Positions 54,301 to 61,900 of a stretch of 64,000 nt of DNA are shown piece after piece. Each line of letters opens with the position of its first letter. The stretch's first letter is position 1. The stretch is taken from NCBI GenBank assembly GCA_028288165.1, contig JAQBOG010000020.1, positions 1 to 64,000 on the forward strand, read 5' to 3'. Under the pieces are notes generated by a model that was not told where the DNA came from, ran no database searches, and saw nothing but the letters and a program-made list of their open reading frames with translations. A program made the position numbers and the translations under genes. The DNA comes from Sphingobacteriales bacterium. GTDB lineage: Bacteria > Bacteroidota > Bacteroidia > Sphingobacteriales > Sphingobacteriaceae.

Positions 54301-54779
54301 TTCTTATCCACTACATACCAAACTCCTTTTTGAACATTATCCGGAGTGGGATGGTTATCAAACCAGGCACCTACTAGCTTTCCATACCATGGCCAATCGT
54401 ATTCCGTATCCGCCGCAGCGTGAATCCCTAAATACCCGCCTCCAGCTTCTATGTAACGTTGAAAGTGATTCTGCTGTTCGTTGTTCAATACATCACCTGT
54501 AGTGCTTAGAAAAACTACCGCTTGGTATTGTTTCAGATTTTCTTCGTTAAACTTCGTGGCATTTTCGGTCGTATCAACCTGAATATTATGCTCTTGCCCC
54601 ATTTTCATTAAAGCAATTTTCCCTGCATCGATAGAAGAATGCCTGTAAACAGTAGTTTTGCTAAAAACTAAAATTTTTTTCGGAGACTGATATAAGACAA
54701 AAGAGAAAATACTCACAATACTGGCAATAAGTGAGGCAGAAATCATCCATGATTTCCATTTGGTGAAGTGATTTGTCAT
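51327..54779 (-). CDS. multidomain ThuA / sugar dehydrogenase / PKD / cytochrome c / CBM protein
   Basis: 1150 aa. Order: signal anchor (about 12-30); ThuA-like domain (35-250: ILVFSKTTVYRHSSIDAG, GGGYLGIHAAADTEYDWPWY); glucose/sorbosone dehydrogenase beta-propeller (about 275-690: CCHTGGSMTFDGSGNLFLST, MGHRNPFRISVD, AGNFGWPYL); PKD domain (about 715-800: DPDLDVIKFSWKVTG); class I cytochrome c with CNACHK (about 900) and a later Met ligand; C-terminal CBM6-like domain. It probably oxidises a sugar in the periplasm and passes electrons to the c heme. Monocistronic, with a terminator. Confidence 0.88.
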   Translation of the reverse strand: MTNHFTKWKSWMISASLIASIVSIFSFVLYQSPKKILVFSKTTVYRHSSIDAGKIALMKMGQEHNIQVDTTENATKFNEENLKQYQAVVFLSTTGDVLNNEQQNHFQRYIEAGGGYLGIHAAADTEYDWPWYGKLVGAWFDNHPTPDNVQKGVWYVVDKNNPATSFLPDRWEREDEFYAYKNISPDIHVLLKIDEKTYRGGTNGENHPMAWYQKFDGGRSFYTAGGHTDASFSDPLFMRHLWEGLKYSMGGENPESLDYSKTVLKKMPEENRFTKVVLEEKLDEPMELTVLPDNRVLFIERRGNVKLYNPTTGKTKVIAKIPVSTKYVDQDGKETEAEDGLLGLTKDPQFSKNNWIYLYYSPEGKVAKNVLARYELKGDLLLLDSKKVLLDVATQREQCCHTGGSMTFDGSGNLFLSTGDNSSPRADGFSPIDERPDRSPWDAQKSSGNTNDLRGKILRIHPEADGSYTIPDGNLFTKGQEKSRAEIYTMGHRNPFRISVDVKTGYLYWGEVGPDANNPDPKRGPEGHDEFGQAKAAGNFGWPYLVADNKAYVDYNYADNKSGDNFDPNNLINNSPNNTGLSKLPPAQKAFIWYPYAESKEFPLVGSGGRSAMAGPVYHSENFKNAKRAFPDYYDGKLLIYEWMRGWIMSVTLDNNGNYSSMEPFMSSKKYSNPMDMEFGPDGDLYMLEYGTGWFQGNDDARLIRLEYNAGNRNPQIVASADKTGGALPLTVQFNANGTSDPDLDVIKFSWKVTGAGMPVRTFSSSSPQIKFNKVGVYKVQLNVTDTKGGSSNKTFQIKAGNEPPVLSFNITPGNSTFFYPNKPINYSVTVFDKEDGSLANGKIKANQVAVTVDYLAEGYDKIAIAQGHRSADEFVQFASGKALISKNDCNACHKTDTKSIGPAFKQISLKYKGDKSANTRLAKKVINGGAGVWGNIPMSAHPKLSPEDALQMVNYIVSITNKTQVKASLPAKGTIKAKIPEGDKGTGIYLLRAAYTDKGANGISGVTSEKTFTLRNAKLPSGSYDVISLGQPYKAPGVGNIILANNGGYIGLNKIDLTGIKQISIIAFAPKAQVDAAGGTFELRTGSPTGKIIGESSPVTVSDKMGGPPTIIKLNNVSGVHDIYIMFKNTTIGNGKLLYILTTVEFKDE

Positions 54780-55064
54780 TTTAAAGGTTTATTGGTGAGC
54801 ACAATTATCATTACGTAAAATATACGGAATAAAGATAGCAAACTATTTCTTTAGGTTAATGCTTTGATTTCCTTTTATATTCAGATAATAGTTCGTTTGA
54901 AATACTAAGGCGAAAACACTTATTGTTTGTGATACGAATGGATGTTATGTATAAAAACCATTTGTTTTTATACACGACAGTTTTCCAAAAAATGGCAACT
55001 TCAATCTATAAAAAAGGTTCTTTTATAATACATCTATGATAGGAGTCATAGAATAGAATAGTTG

Positions 55065-55823
55065 TCATACATAAAACACAATCCACCCAGCCACATAGCC
55101 GAATAGCATGTTGATGGTAACCATCCATAAATAGGTGAGAACTGTAAGACCGAGTGTTCGGGTTTTTGTAAGTTTATTAAAAAACTGTGCATAACACCAA
55201 TACATCAGTCCAAAGTCAAGAAGTTGTGAAATCAGTGCATAATATTTAAGACCTTCAGTTCCACTATTACAGTAAATAATGTATTGTAAAGGAAGCAAAA
55301 CGAGGCCAAAAATTAATGTTAGACCTCTATAAAATGTATTTAGCACTAAATGTTCTGCTAAATTGAATCCCTGTTTTTTAAATATAGAATACGAAGCAAT
55401 TGTAGTACTAATAATTAATATAAATGTGGCATACGCAAAGTGTTCAATGCTCCAGCGAAGTATTTTTTGATATACGCTTAGTATATTTTCTCCAGCATTT
55501 ATCGGCTCATTAGCGAAAGGAATAATAATGAAATAATGATAAATCAATCCATAGATTGCTGCTAAAATTACAATTAGTGCTAACGGTTTGAAATGGCGAA
55601 CTCTTTTGCCTTCTATAAACTCTCTAATGGTATGCCCCGGTTTGGTAAGAAGCTGTTTAATAGTGTAAAAAATACCATTATCAAAATGGAAAACTCCGTG
55701 CTGTAGATCATGCCAAATATAATGTAAACCCAATCTATGGCTATGAGCAGCCTGGCCACAATTATTGCAAAAGTTGCCCTTAAAACGGTGATTACAATTT
55801 TTGCAAATGATTGAATTTGCCAT
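55065..55823 (-). CDS. DUF3667 zinc-ribbon membrane protein
   Basis: 252 aa. The N-terminal zinc ribbon has four cysteines (ICKNCNHRFKGNFCNNCGQ, residues 5-24), followed by HYIWHDLQHGVFHFDNGIFY and the LTKPGHTIREFIEGKRVRHF motif typical of DUF3667. About five transmembrane segments follow. The role is unknown. No partner gene is evident: the flanking spacers exceed 180 bp. Confidence 0.88.
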   Translation of the reverse strand: MANSIICKNCNHRFKGNFCNNCGQAAHSHRLGLHYIWHDLQHGVFHFDNGIFYTIKQLLTKPGHTIREFIEGKRVRHFKPLALIVILAAIYGLIYHYFIIIPFANEPINAGENILSVYQKILRWSIEHFAYATFILIISTTIASYSIFKKQGFNLAEHLVLNTFYRGLTLIFGLVLLPLQYIIYCNSGTEGLKYYALISQLLDFGLMYWCYAQFFNKLTKTRTLGLTVLTYLWMVTINMLFGYVAGWIVFYV

Positions 55824-56008
55824 ATTCTTACTTACTTGATTTCCGCTGTTTTTTTGACATAGATGACATCAAGACCAAGTTAATACTTAATATCTTAATG
55901 ACAAATCACATTTAGTAATTGAAAGTTACTTAAAGCCGCCTATCGATATTAAAAATTTATAGCTGAACCTTAAATGATCAAGTATTTAAGATACTAGAAT
56001 TTTGCAGA

Positions 56009-56605
56009 TCATATTGATGTTCCTATCAGAAACACAGTCAAACTTCTCGGCCCGTGCGCTCCCAATACCAATGACTGTTCAATATCTGCTGTTTTAGATG
56101 GCCCGGCAATAAAACATCCGTATCCATAAGAGGCTGATCCGATGCGTTCATAAGCTATATGCATGGAGCTTACGATTTCGTTTTCCCTTAAAATTATAGC
56201 AAGATGCTGCGTGATAAATGGAATAACCCTATCTCCTAGCAACTCCTCAGTAACCCAGATAGAACCATTTTCTGCCACTCCAAAATGCCCGTTAATGATA
56301 GCCAGGTCAATGTCTTTGTAAGATTTAAGTTCAACATCGTTCGAGAAGTCAACTGACTTATATGCTGCTAGTTCGGTAATTGGAGTTACTATTCTGTTGG
56401 CGTCGCTAAATTTGGATTTGATAAAAAATTCAATTTCATTATATCCGCTAACGAGTACTACAGAGCCTCCAATCGTTGTAGCAACACTGGAGAACTTTTG
56501 TACCAAGTCTGTTTCTTCTACCAAGAATTTTGGCGTGTTCTCTAACGATATTTTCTCGGGCATGTTCGAAAAAACATTCGCCAACATTTTTGCTCTGCTA
56601 CTCAT
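56009..56605 (-). CDS. lutC: lactate utilisation protein C (LUD domain)
   Basis: 198 aa from ATG 56605 (MSSRAKMLANVF), chosen because it overlaps the lutB stop by 8 bp; an ATG at 56635 would add ten residues. The LUD domain spans about 60-198, with AINGHFGVAENGSIWVTEEL and AGPSKTADIEQSLVLGAHGP, the latter ending block typical of LutC. LutABC oxidises L-lactate in the cytoplasm. With lutB broken, the gene probably no longer serves its function. Confidence 0.88.
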   Translation of the reverse strand: MSSRAKMLANVFSNMPEKISLENTPKFLVEETDLVQKFSSVATTIGGSVVLVSGYNEIEFFIKSKFSDANRIVTPITELAAYKSVDFSNDVELKSYKDIDLAIINGHFGVAENGSIWVTEELLGDRVIPFITQHLAIILRENEIVSSMHIAYERIGSASYGYGCFIAGPSKTADIEQSLVLGAHGPRSLTVFLIGTSI

Positions 56606-57954
56606 GCTTACCTCTATTTTTACTGTACCATTCATTAAATGAATTTGAAGGGGCTGCCGGCATATCCCGGTTTTTATACCAGGGATTTAGTTTATTATTC
56701 AACGCAAAGGGTGCGTAGTTCATTACCAGCCTGCTGATTTTCCCAGCATTTCGGTAAACAGATGGCAAGGATAATGTGGTGGCCATCAATTTCATTGCTG
56801 CCGTTTTGGCTTGAGGGGTATATCCTTCTTTCACGAGCACCTGTCTCCACTTATATAATTGTTCATGGATATCAATTTTTACCGGACAAACGTTTGTACA
56901 GGAACCGCATAAAGTAGAGGCAAAAGGCAAATCCGCATTTTTTCTCATATCTAGATTTGGCGCCAAGATAGAACCGATTGGGCCTGCTATCGCTGAATGA
57001 TAACTATGACCACCGCTTCGTCAGTAAACCGGACACGTGTTCATGCAGGCTGCACAACGAATACATTTCAGTGAATTTCTAAAATCTTTCCTACCTAACT
57101 GTCTGGTACGTCCATTATCCACCAAGATAATATGCATTTCTTTCCCTTTTCCAGGATTTCTGAAGTGACTGGAATAGGTGGTAATTGGCTGCCCGGTTGC
57201 ACTTCTTGTTAATAATCGTAAAAACATGGCAAGATGGCTGCGCTTCGGAATTATTTTTTCAATCCCCATACTCGCAATATGTACATCCGCTAAATGCACA
57301 CCCATATCCGCATTGCCCTCGTTTGTGCAGACCACTATTTCCCCAGTTTCTGCAATGGCAAAGTTGACTCCAGTGAGTGCTGCCTTCCGGGTTAAAAACA
57401 CTTCCCTTAAATCATGTCTGGCGGTTTCAGTTAATATTTGCGGATCGGAAACTCCGGCTTCCGTACCTAAATGTTTGTGAAATATTTCCCCGATTTCTTC
57501 CTTTTTTTTTATGGATACAAGGTAACACGATGTGACTTGGAGCTTCATTAGCCAGTTGTACGATCCGTTCTCCTAAGTCGGAATCGATCACTTCGACTTC
57601 TTTACTTTCTAAAAATGAATTTAAATGATATTCTTCAGTCAGCATTGATTTACTCTTAACCATTTGGGTGATTTTATGGCCTTGAAGAATGGAATACACT
57701 ATTTGATTATGCTCTTCTGCGGTTTCCGCCCAATGAACTTTGATATTATTCTTTTGAGCATTTTGTTCAAACTCGATCAAATAATCGTGCAAATTAGACA
57801 GCACATTATCTTTTATATGTGAAGCGGTAGACCTTAAAAGCTCCCAATCAGGAGTGCCGTGCGCCGCTTTATCACGTTTCTCCCGAATAAACCATAATGT
57901 ATCGTCATGCCAATCAACTCGGTCTTCATACCCAGTTATTGCCTGTGCTTTTAT
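56598..57954 (-). pseudogene. lutB: lactate utilisation protein B, with several lesions
   Basis: Read leftwards: truncated start (the frame ITGYEDRVDWHDDTLWFIRE has no start codon and follows another gene's stop at 57955); a frameshift at a run of nine A near 57510 (frame KKKEEIGEIFHKHLG); an in-frame TGA near 57020 where CGA (Arg) is expected after CIRCAACMNTCPVY; then RSGGHSYHSAIAGPIG and the second cluster CGSCTNVCPVKIDIHEQL. The iron-sulphur protein normally carries electrons in the LutABC complex. Three independent lesions make a sequencing artefact unlikely. The lutA gene is absent. Confidence 0.88.
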
Positions 57955-58296
57955 CTACTTATTCTTTTCGTCTAGTTTATGATAAAGTTTAATTGATTTC
58001 TGATTCAACGGGATAAAATGCAAAGTGCATCTTTCGGAATAAGCTTCAAAAATATTATCCCCTTCCAACTTATAAGCATTGTCCAAAAAATCTACATTAG
58101 AGTAAAAATCAGTATATAGTTGAGATACCCGCTTAGAGCAGTTCCAAACTTGACATTTAAATTCGTCTGTGTTCTTAGATATGTACTTTGTAAGATATAA
58201 CTGAACCGCTTTGATGTTTTCTTTGTTTATACGCCTTATATCGAAAGCGGATGAAGGCTTAAAATTTTCTTCCCTCGGAACATCAGCCTCCGCCAA
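57955..58296 (-). pseudogene. C-terminal fragment of a rolling-circle replication protein
   Basis: 113 codons: NFKPSSAFDIRRINKENIKA, VQLYLTKYISKNTDEFKCQV, WNCSKRVSQLYTDFYSNVDF and a tail ending LIPLNQKSIKLYHKLDEKNK. The KYISK block with a tyrosine and the W.CSK..S.LYTDF pattern are typical of replication initiators of small circular phages (Microviridae-like) or plasmids in Bacteroidetes. The N-terminal HUH region is missing. Its stop codon abuts the truncated lutB, so integration of this DNA removed the lutB start. Family assignment is from memory. Confidence 0.6.
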
Positions 58297-58561
58297 TTAC
58301 GCTTGCTAGATTTGCGTTAGGGAAGGACAGGCAGAAAAATATCTATTTCATCACTGGCTTTTTCCAATGCTTTCATGTATCCCACTCTTTTTTCAACCTG
58401 ACTGGCCATTTTTAATCTGGATTCCACACAATCATAATTCCATTCAGTTGTGCATATTCAATTATATACCATCGTGCAATTACAATTATATACAATCAAA
58501 AAAAGTAATCATTAACTAAATCAGAGGAAGTATAGGATTAAGACCTATAATTTGTCAATGG
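58297..58561. other. spacer with short frames
   Basis: Contains a 30-codon frame (MASQVEKRVGYMKALEKASD) on the minus strand that may belong to the same phage-like insertion. Otherwise nothing recognised. Confidence 0.4.
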
Positions 58562-58922
58562 CTATGTTATTCTTTCTTCAAATATATCTTTCCAGATACC
58601 AAACCCTTTTCTTTCATCAGAATAATCATGCAATACACGACTAAATCTTTTCGGTAAGGCTTGTAAAAAAGCCAACCTTCCTTCATTAAGTATTTTATTT
58701 AGACTTATCAGCATAGTTTTGAAAGGTTCCGCCAGATATTTTATGAACTTTCAGTCTGTATGGATCATAGAAATAGGCTGGCATATATCCACTTTTATTC
58801 CTTTTTTCACACCGTATGGCAAATATATCTTCCCGTCCTTTAAATAGAGATTTAAATAAGTTTAGATGTCTATTGCACTTGAAACTTAATAAGGTTTCGG
58901 GCTTAACAGGTACTAAATACAA
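58562..58922 (-). pseudogene. fragment of a TOTE-type primase/helicase protein
   Basis: The N-terminal frame (58922-58695) reads LFKSLFKGREDIFAIRCEKR then NKSGYMPAYFYDPYRLKVHK and GGTFQNYADKS, matching the start of the archaeo-eukaryotic primase domain in TOTE conflict systems. After a stop, another frame continues LNEGRLAFLQALPKRFSRVL HDYSDEKKGFG to a TAG at 58562-58564, perhaps the end of the same or another gene after an internal deletion. Most of the protein is missing. Assignment rests on one motif block. Confidence 0.55.
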
Positions 58923-58944
58923 AACCCCGGAGTACCGGGGTTTT
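58921..58944 (-). terminator. terminator of the giant secreted protein gene
   Basis: AAAACCCCGG-AGTA-CCGGGGTTTT, a perfect 10-bp stem, 23 bp past the stop at 58968. Confidence 0.9.
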
Positions 58945-58967
58945 GTAAATTGAGAAATTTGTAAGAA

Positions 58968-61900
58968 TTATTTAGTCATAATGATCTTAAAGTTCTCTAC
59001 ACTTTGCGGAGTAGTAAGCCTGATGAAATATATACCGGGTGATAAAAAGGTTCCGTCAAATTCAAAAGTATATGTCTGACCGCCATTCGCTTTCCCTTCA
59101 AATAATTTTTGTATTTTATTTCCCAACAGACTATGCACATCAAGGGCTACCTTGTCCTGGGTAGAAGGAATGGTAAATGCTATCGTAATTTGCTTCTTAA
59201 AAGGATTTGGATAGGCTGTTAAAGCTACTTTTTGTAAAGATATTGATATATTTTTTGGATCGGCTCCTTGAATTCCATTTGCTAATGTAGTTGTACTGAG
59301 TGCCGCAGTTTCGGAAGAACCACAAGATCCTAATTGATCACCATTTCTCAAGTGCGTATCCACAGAATTGTCGCTAACACTTAGCGTTTTTGTTCCGTCT
59401 TTAGTACATACTAAAACTTTATCGTTATTGTTTCCACTACGAACATCAATAACGGTAATGGTTACAGACGTGTTTGCAGAACAACCAAACTCATTAGTAG
59501 CTGTTACTATAAAGGTATAGCTACCCGCAGCAGTTGGAGTAAATACCGGGTTTGCAACAGTAGCATTACTTAATCCTGCTGATGGTGACCATGCATAGGA
59601 TGTTGTACCAGCTATATTGTTGGTGGCAGTAAGGGTAACATTTTGCGCACCATAACCAATGGCAATGGTTTGATTATCCAACTTAGTATAGGTATTGTCT
59701 GTTTTTGTGACAGTAATTACCGGAGCTGGAGTAAAGCCAATTACATTAACAATAGCAGAAGCTGTAGAAACATTTCCATTGATATCCGTTACCGTAAGTA
59801 CAACGGTGTTGTTTCCAATATTTGAACAATCAAAAGTTGATTTATTAATAGTTAATGATTGAATTCCGCAAGCATCAAAGCTTCCATCATCAATAGAAGA
59901 AGCAGTGATTATCGCTGAACCATCTATAAGAGTTACAGGAATGTTTTTAGCTAAAGCAACAGGAGCAATGTTATCTTGAACAGTAACGTTAGCATTTGTA
60001 GAAGCTACATTTCCATTAACATCAGTTACAGTTAATATAACAGCATTTGCTCCAACATTTGAACAGTCAAAGTTTTTCTTGCTGAGCACTATTGATTGAA
60101 TTCCGCAAGCATCGAAAGAACCATTGTTAATCAATTCTTCAGTTATTGAAGCATTACCTGCAGAATCAAGTTCAACTGTTATGTCTTTAGTAAGAACAAT
60201 TGCAGCAGTAGTATCTTTAATAATTACATTTTGTGTAGCTGTGACCATATTTCCATTACCATCATTAAAGTTCCAGGTAATTAGGTATGTACCTTGAGCG
60301 CTATAAGTAAGCGGATCTGTTGTTGTTCCTGTAATAATACCTGCAATATTATCAGTTGTAGTAGGAACAGATACACTAGCGGAACATTCTCCAGTAACTG
60401 TTGCGAGAGTAGGAACAACAGGTGCTTGTGTATCTTTCACGGTAATACAAAAATCATCCAGATAAAAATAGCCGGGCCCTGATTTGGAAGCCCATATTCC
60501 TACCGAGGCTGTATTGGGCGGAGGAACCCGGGTAACGCTGTACTTCGTATACGAAGAAGGCACTACAGCCGGAGCTGTAACCGGGTAAACCTGAAACTGG
60601 TTACTCTCCCCATTTATTTTCACACCGGCCGAATCATAATAATCGATTCCGATACCCGTCCACCAGGGCATCAGCAACTGAGAAGGATTACCCGGATTGG
60701 GGCTTCCTGCAATTTTAGCCCAGGCACTGAACGTGATCTCAACACCGGCATTTATGGGAATGACAGGTTTATAATTTAAACCTGAATTACTTTGGGCAGT
60801 GATGATCACCGCCTTCATACCCGAATGTACGAACGGCAGCGAATCGGTAATCATGGATGCATTGGCACTGGCTTTGGCCCAGTTTACAAATCCACTTTCA
60901 AAACCATTATTGCTCAGCAAACCGCAGCTACCGGCACTAACCACTTTGAGCGCAAGCGAAGAGGCCTCCTGTCCGTCATCCACCGCCGTAGCCGTGATGG
61001 TAGCCGTACCAACAGACCGTGCCGTAATAAACCCAGTAGCATTAACCTTTGCAATAGTGGTATCCGAAGAGCTCCAGGTCAATGCCGGGTTGCTGGCATT
61101 GGACGGCAGCACCTTAGTCCTGATCGTTGTGGTATCATCCACACCAAGTGACACCGCGGCTTTACTGAGCGTGATTGAATTCAACAGAATATTCGATGCG
61201 GTGACGATGCTGCTGGCGGTTTTAGCACCGTCCTGTGTAGTAACAGTGATCGTAGCCGTACCGGGCGCTAGTCCGGTGATAACCCCTGTCCCATTCACCT
61301 TTACAATTGTAGTATCAGATGAACTCCAGACAACAGCCTTATTGGTGGCATTGGCTGGTGATACCGTCGCTGTGAGCTTGTTCGTATTATTTACACCTAC
61401 TATAGCTGTGACACTGTCAATTGTGACCCCTGTTGCAAGAATATTGGCAGCCGTAATTACAGCAGAATCCGTTTTACTCCCCTCGTTCGTGGTGATCGTG
61501 ATGATGGCCGTACCAGGCCCCATACCCCTTACCAGGCCGTTAGCCGACACCAAGGCTACATTCGGATTGGAAGATTTCCAACTAACTCCTTTGTTGGTCA
61601 CATCTGCAGGTGCCATTAGTGCCGTCAGACGGGTAGTATCTCCCACCCCGACAAATGCACTATCACGGTCCAGTGCAACACCGCTTAATGGCTTCAATAC
61701 AAGTTCCATTCCATTGATCGAACTGGTTCCTGTAATAATGCTGAATTTCACCGAAACCCCTCCGGTAGCCGAGGCCGTGACAGGAAACTCTCTTACAATG
61801 GCTTTAAACCTTCCCCCTGCAGCCGCGTAAATATCGAATGACTTAAGTACTGTTTCTGTGTTGTTGACGATCACATCAAACCTCTTGGAACCGCTTACTG

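Noticed and set aside
60799..61830. 343-codon plus-strand open frame
   Set aside because: Antisense to Big_2 repeats of the giant secreted protein; the Val/Ala/Thr-rich pattern simply mirrors the repeats.
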